Of a stretch of DNA of 64,000 nucleotides, positions 43,721 to 52,798 are shown one piece after another. The translations under genes were made by a program, and so were the position numbers. Below the pieces are notes generated by a model, which ran no database searches, was not told where the DNA came from, and worked only from the letters and a program-made list of their open reading frames with translations. The DNA is from an uncultured Roseibium sp. (GTDB lineage: Bacteria; Pseudomonadota; Alphaproteobacteria; Rhizobiales; Stappiaceae). The stretch covers positions 3,384,001 through 3,448,000 of the forward strand of contig NZ_OY769915.1 in the NCBI RefSeq assembly GCF_963669205.1. The letters are read 5' to 3'. The stretch's first letter is position 1. Every line of letters begins with the position of its first letter.

Positions 43721-43790
43721 TGAACTCAGTTCATTTTTTTCTTGACCTACCCTGACTCGTATGGTTTTGTCAAATAGTGAACAACGTTCA
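43721..43790. promoter_or_regulatory. Two TGAAC-N3-GTTCA operators
   Basis: TGAACTCAGTTCA (43721-43733) and TGAACAACGTTCA (43778-43790) share 5-bp arms and are both preceded by AG and followed by TTTTTT. The first lies just upstream of the TetR gene start, the second overlaps the region just before the pspA-like ribosome site. Confidence 0.8.
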
Positions 43791-43806
43791 TTTTTTAGGA
43801 GGAACC

Positions 43807-44505
43807 ATGCTCGAACCGCTTATCAGCCAATTGAAGGCCCTTTTTGCCGGCACCGGCTTCGCGCCGCGTGACGGCAGATCCCTGCAGGACCTGGATACCA
43901 GTATTCGCAGCGCGGCCTTTGCCGTTCGCACCGCACAGGCAGCCCTGGCCAAGGCGAAGGCCGAACAGGCAATGGACCGCAAGCGTCTGAGACAATTGAA
44001 CGAATCAATTGAGGACCTGGAAAACCGCGCGCGCAACGCCCTGCTGAAAGGTGCTGAACAGCTTGCGCGGGAGGCCGCGGAAGCCATTGCCGTACAGGAA
44101 GACGAAAAGGCCGCACTAGAAGCATCGATCAGTTCCTTCGACCAGGATCTTCTTTCCCTGACCGACCAGTTGCACCGGACGCAGGCCAGATTGCGGGCGC
44201 TGAAGCGCGGTGAGCGCACCGCCGAAGTCCGCGAGCAGATTCACAAGGCACATTCCCTTGGCACCGGCGCAGGACAGTCGGCGCTCAGCCGCGCCGAGGA
44301 ACAGCTGGAAGAGATCTCCGAACACCAGGAGCGCAACCAGCTTGCGGACCGGGAATTTGCTGCGCTTTGCCCTGCGGAGAAACCGGATGCCCTGATCGAA
44401 AGACTCGCGGATGCGGGTTGCGGAGCGCCGGTCAGAACCCAGGCCGAGGACGTGCTTGCCCGCCTGAAATCCGACATGCCCCTGATGATTCAAAACCAGC
44501 ATTGA
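43807..44505 (+). CDS. PspA/IM30-like coiled-coil protein
   Basis: The 232-residue product is almost entirely helical with long heptad stretches (AKAKAEQAMDRKRLRQLNESIEDLENRARNALLKGAEQLAREAAEA) like PspA/IM30 membrane-repair proteins. It has no signal peptide. ATG 43807 follows TTAGGAGGAACC. As first gene before yiaA-like and aas, it probably supports membrane integrity during phospholipid remodelling. The resemblance to PspA is moderate and it lacks a phage-shock operon context. Confidence 0.7.
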   Translation: MLEPLISQLKALFAGTGFAPRDGRSLQDLDTSIRSAAFAVRTAQAALAKAKAEQAMDRKRLRQLNESIEDLENRARNALLKGAEQLAREAAEAIAVQEDEKAALEASISSFDQDLLSLTDQLHRTQARLRALKRGERTAEVREQIHKAHSLGTGAGQSALSRAEEQLEEISEHQERNQLADREFAALCPAEKPDALIERLADAGCGAPVRTQAEDVLARLKSDMPLMIQNQH

Positions 44506-44518
44506 GAAAGGACACACC

Positions 44519-44800
44519 ATGCAGGACACGCAGATCAAACAATCCAGCAACTGGATGATTTTCACGGCCGTCAGCTTCAGCGTCGCGGCCATCATGATGG
44601 CGCTCGGTATCTACAATCTGGAGGCCAGCTTTTCCGCCAAGGGGTTCTACGCCATGGCCTCCCTCATGCTGGTGCACACGACCGTTACCCTGACCAAGAC
44701 ACTCCGGGACCGGGACGAAGCGGAGAAACTGCACAACCGGCTCGAAGACGCCAAGACCGAGAAACTGCTTATGGACATCAGCAGACCGGATCAGGACTGA
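44519..44800 (+). CDS. YiaA/YiaB two-helix membrane protein
   Basis: The 93-residue protein has two membrane helices (about 12-33 and 43-60) with the short turn YNLEASFSAKGFYAMASLMLVH, the YiaA/B domain pattern, and a charged C-terminus. Function unknown. It lies 13 bases after the PspA-like gene with GAAAGGACAC before its ATG, in one operon. Confidence 0.82.
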   Translation: MQDTQIKQSSNWMIFTAVSFSVAAIMMALGIYNLEASFSAKGFYAMASLMLVHTTVTLTKTLRDRDEAEKLHNRLEDAKTEKLLMDISRPDQD

Positions 44801-44861
44801 CCCTGTAAGCCACTGCGGGCGGCCGGACCGGCCGCCCTCGCCACCGGAGAGAACAACAGAC

Positions 44862-47800
44862 ATGCGCACACCCTTGATCACCTCAAAGCGGTTCGCCCCG
44901 CTTTTCTGGACCCAGTTCCTGTCCGCGTTCAACGACAATTTTCTGAAGAACACGATGGTATTCCTGGTGCTGTTTCAGGTCGTCGCAACAGGCGCTGACA
45001 CCGGCAGCGCCGGCGCTCTGATAGCCATGGCCGGCGCGGTTTTCATCGCACCCTACCTTTTCCTGTCGGCCCTTGGCGGCGAACTGGCCGACAAATACGA
45101 CAAGTCCATTCTGGCCAGACGGACGAAGGCTATCGAGATAGCCGGTGCGGGCATCGCCGTTGTCGGCATGCTGACGGCGTCTTTGCCAATTCTATTCGCC
45201 GCGCTGTTTCTTTTCGGATCTATGTCCGCGCTTTTCAGTCCGGTCAAATACGGTCTGTTGCCCGAGCATCTTGAAAGCGATGAACTGCCGCGCGCGAACG
45301 CGTGGATCGAGGCCGGAACCTTTCTGGCCATTCTAACCGGAACGATCACTGCCGGACTGGTCTTTGCGGTTGATGCCCCGTCCCTGATCTTCGCGCCGGC
45401 CATGATCCTCCTTGCCTTCTCCTGCTACGGCATGAGCCGGCAGATCCCGCGCTCGGCCGCGGCGTCCCCCGATCTGAAGGTGGATTGGAACCTTTTCACC
45501 TCCACCTGGCGCATCCTCGGCGACCTGGCCGGCAACAGGCAGCTGTTCAAGGTAGCCCTGATGAATGCCTGGTTCTGGCTGGTCGGCTCGATAGTCCTCG
45601 CCATGCTGCCGTTGATCGTCAAGGATGTTCTGGGCGGCGACGAAAACGCCGTCACCTATTTCCTGACAGTCTTTGCCGTTTCCATCGGCATCGGCTCCGC
45701 GCTTGCCGCATGGCTGTCCGCGGGCCGCGTGGTCCTCCTGCCCGCACCGGTCGGCACCTTGCTGATCGCCCTTTTCAGCGCCGACATTGCGTGGACCCTC
45801 TCGTCGCTTCCTGAGGCTGCGCCCGCAGCAGGCCTGCTTGAACTCCTGGGCCGCGAGGGCACCGTGCGCCTGACGGTCGACATGGCGGGCCTGGCGATTT
45901 CCGGCGCACTTCTGGTGGTCCCGACCTTCACGGCCCTGCAGACCTGGGCGAAGCCGGAGACCCGTGCGCGCCGCATCGCCGGCTCCAATGCCCTCGGCGC
46001 AGCCCTCATGGCGCTGGGAGGCATTACCCTGGCGGCCGCCCAGAGAGCCGGTGTCTCCGTCTCCGCAATCATGGCAATGCTCAGCGGTCTGAGTGCGGTG
46101 GTCGCCGTTCTCATGCTGAAGGCGCTGCCCACCAACCCGATGCGTGACGCGATTTCCATTCTCTATCGCGCCATCTTCCGGGTCGATATCAAGGGACTTG
46201 AAAACCTCGAAAAGGCGGGCGACGCCCCCATCCTGGCCCTCAACCACGTGTCCTATCTGGACGCGGGCCTTGCGCTGACCCTGACGGATCGCAGCCCGAC
46301 CTTCGCCATCGACTACAACATCGCTCAGCGCTGGTGGGTGCGCCCGTTCCTGACCCTGGCGAACGCCCTGCCGATCAACCCGGCCAAACCGCTCGCCACC
46401 CGGTCCCTGATCAAGGTGGTGAGGTCCGGGGAACCCATGGTGATCTTTCCCGAAGGCCGCCTGACCGTCACCGGATCGCTGATGAAGGTCTATGACGGGG
46501 CCGCCATGGTCGCCGACAAGACCGGGGCGATGATCGTTCCGATCCGCATCGACGGACTTGAAAAGACGCCCTTTTCCTATCTCAACCCGAACCAGATCCG
46601 CAAACGCTTGTTTCCCAAAGTAAAGGTGACCATCATGGAACCCAAACGTCTGGAATTGCCGGAAGACCTGAAGGGACGTAAACGCCGCGCAGCGGCAGGC
46701 AGTTCCCTCTACCAGATCATGTCAGAGTTGATGTTCGAAACCAGCCTTGCAGCAGACAAGACCATTGTGGATCAGGTGATTGCCACCGCGAAGGAACGCG
46801 GCGGCTCGCAGACCGCTCTTGAAGATCCGCTTTCGGGTCCCATGAGCTATGGCAAGTTGCTGACGGGGGTCTCCGTCCTCGGCCGCAAGATCATGGCGCG
46901 CACCAAAGGCGAAGAGACCGTCGGCATCATGCTGCCCAACGCCAACGGTTCGGCGGTCACCGTTCTGGCCACAATGTCCGCGGGCAAGGTGCCGGCCATG
47001 CTGAACTTCACCGCCGGTCCGGAAAGTGTGCTGTCGGCCTGCCGCACGGCCAATGTCAGAACCGTGCTGACGTCGCGCACCTTCGTCCGTCAGGCGAAAC
47101 TGGAGGATCTGACCGAAAAGCTGGCACCGCACGTGAACATCATCTGGCTTGACGAATTGCGCAAGGAGATCGGGCTGTTCGAAAAGCTGCGCGGTGCGCT
47201 GACCCGCAACCGTCCCCTGGTGGAGCGGAGCAGCAGCGACACGGCGGTCATCCTGTTCACGTCCGGGTCCGAAGGAACGCCGAAGGGCGTGGTGCTGACA
47301 CACCGGAACATTCTGGCGAACGCAAACCAGGCAGCTTCGCGGATCGACTTTTCCGCCTCCGACAAGGTATTCAACGTGCTGCCGATGTTCCACTCATTCG
47401 GTCTGACAGCCGGCACGATCCTGCCGCTCGTCTCCGGTGTGCCGACATTCCTCTATCCGTCTCCCCTGCACTACCGGATCATTCCGGAGCTGATCTACAG
47501 CTCCAATGCAACGATCCTGTTCGGCACGGACACGTTCCTGAACGGCTATGCGCGCGTGGCGCATGCGTATGACTTCCGCTCCCTGCGCTATTGCTTTGCA
47601 GGCGCGGAGCCGGTGAAGCAGTCAACCCGCCAAATCTACATGGACCGCTTCGGCGTCCGCGTTCTGGAAGGCTACGGTGTCACCGAAACCGCGCCGGTCA
47701 TTGCCCTGAACACGCCGATGTTCAGCAAGCCGGGCACGGTCGGCAAACTCATGCCGGGCATGCAGGCACGCCTCGAGCCCGTGCCGGGTGTCGAGGACGG

Positions 47801-48281
47801 CGGACGGCTGCTTGTCTCCGGTCCCAACGTGATGGTCGGTTATCTGAAGGCGGACAAGCCCGGCGAAATCCAGCCGCTGGCAGACGGCTGGCATGACACG
47901 GGTGACATCGTCGCCATTGACGAGGAAGGCTACATCACCATCAAGGGACGGGCCAAACGCTTCGCCAAGATCGGCGGCGAAATGGTCTCGTTGGCGGCCG
48001 TCGAGGCGGTCGCCGCCCAGGTCTGGCCGGACAACCTCTCAGCCGTTGCCGCCGTGAAGGATCCGCGCAAGGGCGAGAGGCTGGTTCTGATCACCGACTG
48101 CCCCGACGCGACGAGGGACGATTTCCTGAAGGTCGCAAAGGCCCGCGGCGCACAGGATCTGATGATCCCGGCGGAGGTCCGCACGGTCGAAGAGGTTCCC
48201 CTGCTCGGCACGGGCAAAATCGACTTTAACGGTGTCACGAGACTGGTCACCGGTGAAGGAACCGTCCCCGACGCCGCCTGA
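44862..48281 (+). CDS. aas: Bifunctional 2-acylglycerophosphoethanolamine acyltransferase / acyl-ACP synthetase fused to LplT-like transporter
   Basis: The 1139-residue protein joins three modules. Residues 1-410 form an MFS/LplT-like lysophospholipid flippase. Residues about 430-620 form a PlsC acyltransferase (NHVSYLD as HX4D, FPEGRLTVTGS). Residues about 640-1139 form an AMP-forming acyl-activating enzyme (ILFTSGSEGTPKGVVLTHRN, YGVTETAP, GWHDTGDIV, GRAKRFAKIGGEMVSL). It takes up and re-acylates lysophospholipids at the inner membrane. The LplT-Aas fusion is the common alphaproteobacterial arrangement. Last gene of the TetR-controlled operon. Confidence 0.92.
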   Translation: MRTPLITSKRFAPLFWTQFLSAFNDNFLKNTMVFLVLFQVVATGADTGSAGALIAMAGAVFIAPYLFLSALGGELADKYDKSILARRTKAIEIAGAGIAVVGMLTASLPILFAALFLFGSMSALFSPVKYGLLPEHLESDELPRANAWIEAGTFLAILTGTITAGLVFAVDAPSLIFAPAMILLAFSCYGMSRQIPRSAAASPDLKVDWNLFTSTWRILGDLAGNRQLFKVALMNAWFWLVGSIVLAMLPLIVKDVLGGDENAVTYFLTVFAVSIGIGSALAAWLSAGRVVLLPAPVGTLLIALFSADIAWTLSSLPEAAPAAGLLELLGREGTVRLTVDMAGLAISGALLVVPTFTALQTWAKPETRARRIAGSNALGAALMALGGITLAAAQRAGVSVSAIMAMLSGLSAVVAVLMLKALPTNPMRDAISILYRAIFRVDIKGLENLEKAGDAPILALNHVSYLDAGLALTLTDRSPTFAIDYNIAQRWWVRPFLTLANALPINPAKPLATRSLIKVVRSGEPMVIFPEGRLTVTGSLMKVYDGAAMVADKTGAMIVPIRIDGLEKTPFSYLNPNQIRKRLFPKVKVTIMEPKRLELPEDLKGRKRRAAAGSSLYQIMSELMFETSLAADKTIVDQVIATAKERGGSQTALEDPLSGPMSYGKLLTGVSVLGRKIMARTKGEETVGIMLPNANGSAVTVLATMSAGKVPAMLNFTAGPESVLSACRTANVRTVLTSRTFVRQAKLEDLTEKLAPHVNIIWLDELRKEIGLFEKLRGALTRNRPLVERSSSDTAVILFTSGSEGTPKGVVLTHRNILANANQAASRIDFSASDKVFNVLPMFHSFGLTAGTILPLVSGVPTFLYPSPLHYRIIPELIYSSNATILFGTDTFLNGYARVAHAYDFRSLRYCFAGAEPVKQSTRQIYMDRFGVRVLEGYGVTETAPVIALNTPMFSKPGTVGKLMPGMQARLEPVPGVEDGGRLLVSGPNVMVGYLKADKPGEIQPLADGWHDTGDIVAIDEEGYITIKGRAKRFAKIGGEMVSLAAVEAVAAQVWPDNLSAVAAVKDPRKGERLVLITDCPDATRDDFLKVAKARGAQDLMIPAEVRTVEEVPLLGTGKIDFNGVTRLVTGEGTVPDAA

Positions 48282-48848
48282 TGCCAGCGGCGCTCACAGA
48301 CACGTCAATCTGTTGTGCCCCGGCCGGAACCGGGGCACATGCCGCCTCTCCCGCCAGAATATTCGAGACCGCTCCCGAACCCAAAAAAGTTCAATGGTCC
48401 AGCAAGCGGGTAAAAAAGGCGAGGTCAACGCACTAGGGTACGGACTCATAAATGAAGTCAATTTGGTTTGGATCGTTTTGACCAACTGCGAGAAGCGAAA
48501 GCGCAGGAAATGTGGTTCATTTTCAAGCCTTTCGCGACGCGGCAGATGGCCAAAACGGCCAAATCCGGAGGACGGCAAAATGGCGTCACCTCGCAGCGTC
48601 ACCGCGCTTGACCGGGCATAAAGCCCGCTCTGCGCACGCTTCCTCGCGAGATTTTGCCATTTCTGCCGCCAAATCGGCTTCATTTATGGGTCCGTACCCT
48701 AGAGGCGCCGTCGATCCATCACGAGATGAAAAACCGGCAAGGCAAATGGCTGAAGCAGGTTGAAATTGCTTGCAATTTCTCCCAGCACAACCTCAGTATA
48801 CAGGTGGGGAACCTTTTGCGCACCGGATCATAACGGACCGGCCAGAAT
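48282..48848. other. 567-bp intergenic stretch: hairpin plus MITE-A copy 2
   Basis: A GC-rich hairpin GTGCCCCGG (48315-48323) / CCGGGGCAC (48330-48338) follows the aas stop and may be its terminator, though no T-run is present. MITE-A copy 2 fills 48433-48702. The last 146 bases before the protease gene turn AT-richer and presumably hold its promoter. Confidence 0.6.
48433..48702. mobile_element. MITE-A copy 2 (270 bp, full form)
   Basis: It starts CTAGGGTACGGACTCATAAA and ends with the near-exact reverse complement, closing GGGTCCGTACCCTAG, so the terminal inverted repeats span about 25 bp with one mismatch; CTAG borders both sides. The left 150 bases match copy 1 (17912-18090). Inside are further inverted segments (GGCAAAATGG against CCATTTCTGCC). 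No transposase frame is present. Confidence 0.88.
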
Positions 48849-50384
48849 ATGCGCATCTTTCTTCTCGTTTCTCTGCTCCTCTTGAATCTGACAACAATGC
48901 CGTCCTTTGCACAGGATTCACCCGATCTTGATGCACCCTTTGACCCGAGGGCGTGGACCCCTTCCGAGCTAGCGTTCATCCAGACCGCACTCGCTTTCAG
49001 TTTGGACTACAGGAGCGTTGTTGATGGCGTTTGGGGAAAGCGAAGCAGAAAAGCTCTTCAGGCGTATTTTGAAAGAGCAGAAGAAAGCAAATACCTCGAT
49101 CGCATAACCAATCTTTTTGCACTCGGCATTATCATTGATGCAGAATTGGAATTTCGCGACTCTGGTTGGAACAATATATACGTAGAAGAACTGGACCTTA
49201 CACTGTTCTTGCCTGACGTTGACTACGAGACGACGGATGGGTTTATTGATGTATACCTTGGCGTGAAGGAAAACTACATAGTCGAGAAGTTCGACAGTTC
49301 CAAATCTGCAATGCAAAAATACGTGTGGGCTCAGTCGAAGCACTTCGAAATTCTCTCAGAGAAGAGAGGGAAAGGCATTTGGCTGACGCTGCTGAGGAAT
49401 GAGCGAAGGGCTGGTTACATAATTTCCAGACACATGAGTCGGACATGGAACACGGTCGCCTTCTATTTCAGCATCGAGGACCTCCACATACTGAACGTTC
49501 TTTTGACGACAATGACATGGGGTGAACATCCCGACATGATCGAACTCTCGCCGCGGTTGACGAATGTAACCGATGAATTTCTCAGACAATGGCGTGCCGC
49601 GGAACAGGAAAGGGACGACTATCTGAGCAGCGAAACAAAGCAGACTCACAATCAATCCGAGAATGGAAATGCGCGCGCTGAAAGCACAGCGGATCAGCAA
49701 GAGGCAAAGAAACCAGATCAGGAAGCAGAGAGTAATCGGGATCAGCAGGACGAAAACGAAAACCGTTCTTCAAAAATCGGTACCGGCACTGGTTTTGTCG
49801 TCACCGAAGAGGGCCACGTCGTAACGAATGCACATGTCATCAACGAGTGCACGGGAATTACCGTGAACGGTCACGAAACCGCATTGCTCGCCAAAGACGA
49901 GCAGTTCGACCTCGCGCTTCTGCACACTCCAAGCATGCCAGTTACTAGAACCGCTGTTTTTTCGAGATCGCCGGCGCGATTGAATTCCGATATCACCATC
50001 GCCGGTTTTCCGTACCATGGTGTCTTGGGCGGCCTGAACATTACGCGCGGCACGGTTGCAGCGCACAAAGGTCTCGGCGGAGACGGGATCGACATGCAGG
50101 TCACGGCGCCGGTTCAGCCGGGGAACTCAGGTGGTCCCGCGGTCAATTCAGCCGGTAACGTTGTCGGTGTCGTCGCGTCGAAACTTGATGCGGTCTCTGT
50201 TATCGCTGCGACCGGAGATATTCCACAAAACATCAACTTCGCAATACGAGGCACGATCGCTCAGCTTTTTCTTCACCAGAATGGTGTTGCCGCGAAGATA
50301 GCATCGACTGACACTCGGATTTCACCGGAAATGATCGCTGAACTTCTCAGCGAATACACCGTCCTTGTCGAGTGCACAGGCTGA
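48849..50384 (+). CDS. Secreted trypsin-like serine protease with N-terminal PG-binding-like part
   Basis: The 511-residue protein has a signal peptide (1-21, ending SFA) and an N-terminal segment resembling a peptidoglycan-binding helical bundle (SELAFIQTALAFSLDYRSVV, GVWGKRSRKALQAYF). A middle region with no recognised domain leads to a Gln/Asn/Glu-rich linker (about 255-305). The C-terminal trypsin-like domain has His329 (TNAHV), Asp354 (FDLALL) and Ser427 (GNSGGP), all intact. The first two thirds are clearly AT-richer with different codon choice from neighbours, and MITE-A lies just upstream, which suggests transfer. No PDZ domain, so it is not DegP. Confidence 0.85.
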   Translation: MRIFLLVSLLLLNLTTMPSFAQDSPDLDAPFDPRAWTPSELAFIQTALAFSLDYRSVVDGVWGKRSRKALQAYFERAEESKYLDRITNLFALGIIIDAELEFRDSGWNNIYVEELDLTLFLPDVDYETTDGFIDVYLGVKENYIVEKFDSSKSAMQKYVWAQSKHFEILSEKRGKGIWLTLLRNERRAGYIISRHMSRTWNTVAFYFSIEDLHILNVLLTTMTWGEHPDMIELSPRLTNVTDEFLRQWRAAEQERDDYLSSETKQTHNQSENGNARAESTADQQEAKKPDQEAESNRDQQDENENRSSKIGTGTGFVVTEEGHVVTNAHVINECTGITVNGHETALLAKDEQFDLALLHTPSMPVTRTAVFSRSPARLNSDITIAGFPYHGVLGGLNITRGTVAAHKGLGGDGIDMQVTAPVQPGNSGGPAVNSAGNVVGVVASKLDAVSVIAATGDIPQNINFAIRGTIAQLFLHQNGVAAKIASTDTRISPEMIAELLSEYTVLVECTG

Positions 50385-50649
50385 TCGCCGGCAGGCGTTT
50401 TCCTCGATTGGTTTTGCCAAGGAATACGATGGAATAGCGGTTGGATAGTGCAGATTCCATAAATACCGCCAGCATTCATACCCTGCACCAAGAACACCAA
50501 ACCGGCCTTGTGCGGCGTGGATGAATTGATAACTCATCGCGCCACCCCTTCGGGTCCCCAGTTGTCTGCTTTCACTTGATTGTTCGGGCAATTTGTGACT
50601 GTTTTCATTGATAAACCCATCTTTGACCCGTTTAGCGGATACCACGACA

Positions 50650-51078
50650 ATGACCACCCCCGCCTATGACGACCAGAACGTATTTGCCAAGATCCTGCGG
50701 GGCGAACTGCCGAGCCATAAGATCTTCGAGGACGAAAAAACCCTCGTGATCATGGACATCATGCCGCGCGGCGACGGGCACATACTGGTCATTCCCAAGG
50801 CCGCATCGCGCAACATCCTGGATATCGAACCGGACGACCTGAACGCGGTCATGGCAACGGTCCAGAAGATGGCGCGCACGGTCATCGAGGCCTTTGGCGC
50901 CGATGGAACGACAATCCAGCAATTTTCTGAACCCGCCGGCGGACAGGTCGTCTTCCACACCCATGTCCACATCATCCCGCGCTTTGACGGTGTTTCGCTC
51001 AGACCGCATACCGGCGAGATGGCCGACAACGACAGTCTTGTCGCCAATGCGGAAAAGATCCGGGCGGCCCTCGCCTGA
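50650..51078 (+). CDS. HIT family nucleotide-binding protein
   Basis: The 142-residue protein has the histidine triad HTHVHIIP plus FAKILRGELPSHKIFED and DIMPRGDGHILVIPK, as in HinT-type phosphoramidases that hydrolyse AMP-lysine or related nucleotides. ATG 50650 is used; upstream residues of the longer frame are not conserved in style. The next gene begins two bases after its stop. Confidence 0.9.
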   Translation: MTTPAYDDQNVFAKILRGELPSHKIFEDEKTLVIMDIMPRGDGHILVIPKAASRNILDIEPDDLNAVMATVQKMARTVIEAFGADGTTIQQFSEPAGGQVVFHTHVHIIPRFDGVSLRPHTGEMADNDSLVANAEKIRAALA

Positions 51079-51080
51079 GC

Positions 51081-51593
51081 GTGACCCGGTCCGGCGAAAC
51101 GATCCGGGTGTTCACCTTTCAACGAACGCCGGTACTGGACCTATTCAACTCCGATGGACGCTACCGGCCGACCTGGGAAGGAACCGGTATCGCCGGCAGG
51201 CATCGCATTGCGTATGAATTTGTCAGTAGACACATGTGCGAGATCGGCCTGTCGGACAGTCTGACGCCGCCTGTCTGGACGTTCGAGGCAGACCCCGGCG
51301 AGCTAGAATTGCTCGCGACGATGCTCCTGTCCGATCACGAACTTTCGCAATCCGACTATGTCACGCTGGAGTTGAACGTTCCTGAAAACCTGGTCCTGCG
51401 CACTTCCTACAGTGCGTGGTGTGATCTCTATTTCTCCTGCCTTGAAACAGGCCGGATCGAAGACGACGGCAAGTGGCTGGACTGCAGTCCGGTCGACGAA
51501 TATCCACCACACACGGCGCAAGCCATCCTTCCATATGTTCTGAAAAAATGGATTTTGAGCGTCGAACCGTTGAATGCAACGGCAATTGATTGA
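51081..51593 (+). CDS. Hypothetical 170-aa protein downstream of HIT gene
   Basis: It starts at GTG 51081, two bases after the HIT stop, so it is probably coupled to it. The 170-residue product is rich in aromatic and acidic residues (WTFEADPGELELLATMLLSDHEL, YSAWCDLYFSCLETG) with no signal peptide, membrane segment or recognised motif. Codon use is in line with neighbours. Confidence 0.65.
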   Translation: MTRSGETIRVFTFQRTPVLDLFNSDGRYRPTWEGTGIAGRHRIAYEFVSRHMCEIGLSDSLTPPVWTFEADPGELELLATMLLSDHELSQSDYVTLELNVPENLVLRTSYSAWCDLYFSCLETGRIEDDGKWLDCSPVDEYPPHTAQAILPYVLKKWILSVEPLNATAID

Positions 51594-51666
51594 TAAGTTA
51601 AATTTAAGTGGTTTATTAATGAATGTACCGTAACGTTAATTAGCGATCCTCAAAATCGCTTCGCGA

Positions 51667-51709
51667 CCTCGTGAACGTTTCTCCGTGTACCCTATCCACG
51701 TTCACGAGG
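51667..51709. promoter_or_regulatory. 11-bp perfect inverted repeat in a convergent intergenic region
   Basis: CCTCGTGAACG (51667-51677) and CGTTCACGAGG (51699-51709) are exact reverse complements separated by 21 bases, between two convergent genes. No T-run follows either way. It may act as a shared terminator-like structure; an operator role is less likely with convergent genes. Confidence 0.45.
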
Positions 51710-51746
51710 TTGCAACTTCACTCTCTTCCAGCTTCAAGTGAACTGG

Positions 51747-52136
51747 TCATCTCGCTCGGGCTGCCGCTGCGGTGTCGTGGTACTCGTGCAGTTCCACAAC
51801 ACGGTCGTCCTTCACGGTGAAGAACAGCGCCAACTCCGTTTCACGCGGGACGCCGGTGTGGCGGCTCGTCATCTTCACACTGATCTGAGTTGCCGCCCGA
51901 TCGCCCGAAACGATGATGTCGGTCAGACGGTATTCATCGATTTGCCAGTCCGCCTGTATTTGCCCGATTGTGTTCCAGAAAGCGCTCTTGCCGGTGCAAT
52001 CGGCGCAATAAGGACCGGTTTCCACGTCGGCGTGGATGCAATACCGGATGTCATCATGCAGAAGCGAGGAGACGGTCTCGGCATCGCCCCGGTTGTAGCA
52101 CTCGATCGCTGTGCGAACGACGTCTTCAGTAGTCAT
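51747..52136 (-). CDS. SnoaL/NTF2-like protein
   Basis: The 129-residue cone-shaped fold protein has TTEDVVRTAIECYNRGDAETV, LHDDIRYCIHADVETG and TDIIVSGDRAATQISVKMT, the NTF2/SnoaL pattern. ATG 52136 is preferred, eight bases after GAGG. It is followed upstream by a second NTF2-like gene, suggesting a pair from local duplication or joint function. Substrate unknown. Confidence 0.75.
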   Translation of the reverse strand: MTTEDVVRTAIECYNRGDAETVSSLLHDDIRYCIHADVETGPYCADCTGKSAFWNTIGQIQADWQIDEYRLTDIIVSGDRAATQISVKMTSRHTGVPRETELALFFTVKDDRVVELHEYHDTAAAARAR

Positions 52137-52242
52137 GGACATTTCCTCGCAACATTGAAATTCAGATTTTCCCGAAATGCTAAAGCCGGGTTCATGGTGT
52201 ATTGGCGCACCCTGGCCCGGCTAGCCCGGCTGGCCCATGCCG

Positions 52243-52695
52243 CTAATCCGGGCAATTGAGGCAACGTTCGAACGTTCCCTTGTCCAGCGAGCCAAGCTGC
52301 TGAAACAGGCTCAAGAAATCAAAATGGTTGAAGGCATCGATGATCTGATCGTTCGAAAAACGCCCATAAACCGTGCCCGTCATTCTCACGCGCTCGCCTG
52401 TCTTGCGCGAGGTACCCTGAAACTCGCACAGCGCGCAAAGCCATTCTCCGGAGGCGATACTGCGCTTGATGTCGATTTTGACGTCCTTCACAAGGTTGAG
52501 CAGCGCCCTTTGAAAGACCTTGAACTCTTCCGGGCCGAGCATTTCGTGTTCTTTAAATGCGTCATCGCCGTCCCTGGTCTGGGCCCCCAAACCAACAGCC
52601 CGACCGTCCGGAACGAACATTTCTTCAATGGCCGCTTCGTCCTCCTCGCTCCAGACGCGCCGGAACCAGGTCTCAAGAATTTCAAGATTTGTCAT
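52243..52695 (-). CDS. SnoaL-like protein
   Basis: The 150-residue product begins TNLEILETWFRRVWSEEDEAAIEEMFVPDG, the start of SnoaL-type polyketide cyclase-like proteins, and ends with a Cys pair (RCLNCPD). It lies 106 bases upstream of the other NTF2-like gene on the same strand. Similarity between the two is low. Function unknown. Confidence 0.72.
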   Translation of the reverse strand: MTNLEILETWFRRVWSEEDEAAIEEMFVPDGRAVGLGAQTRDGDDAFKEHEMLGPEEFKVFQRALLNLVKDVKIDIKRSIASGEWLCALCEFQGTSRKTGERVRMTGTVYGRFSNDQIIDAFNHFDFLSLFQQLGSLDKGTFERCLNCPD

Positions 52696-52798
52696 AAGAA
52701 AAAGACCCCCCTAGTTTCAAAGCAACCACTATGCCATGTGTGGTTGAATTTACGAAGCGGAATGTGGGAGGGTTCTAAGCCGTTTAGGAATCCTGACC

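Noticed and set aside
48433..48702. Small protein encoded within MITE-A (frames around 48512-48763)
   Set aside because: The frame is not kept in the other copy and runs through the terminal repeat.
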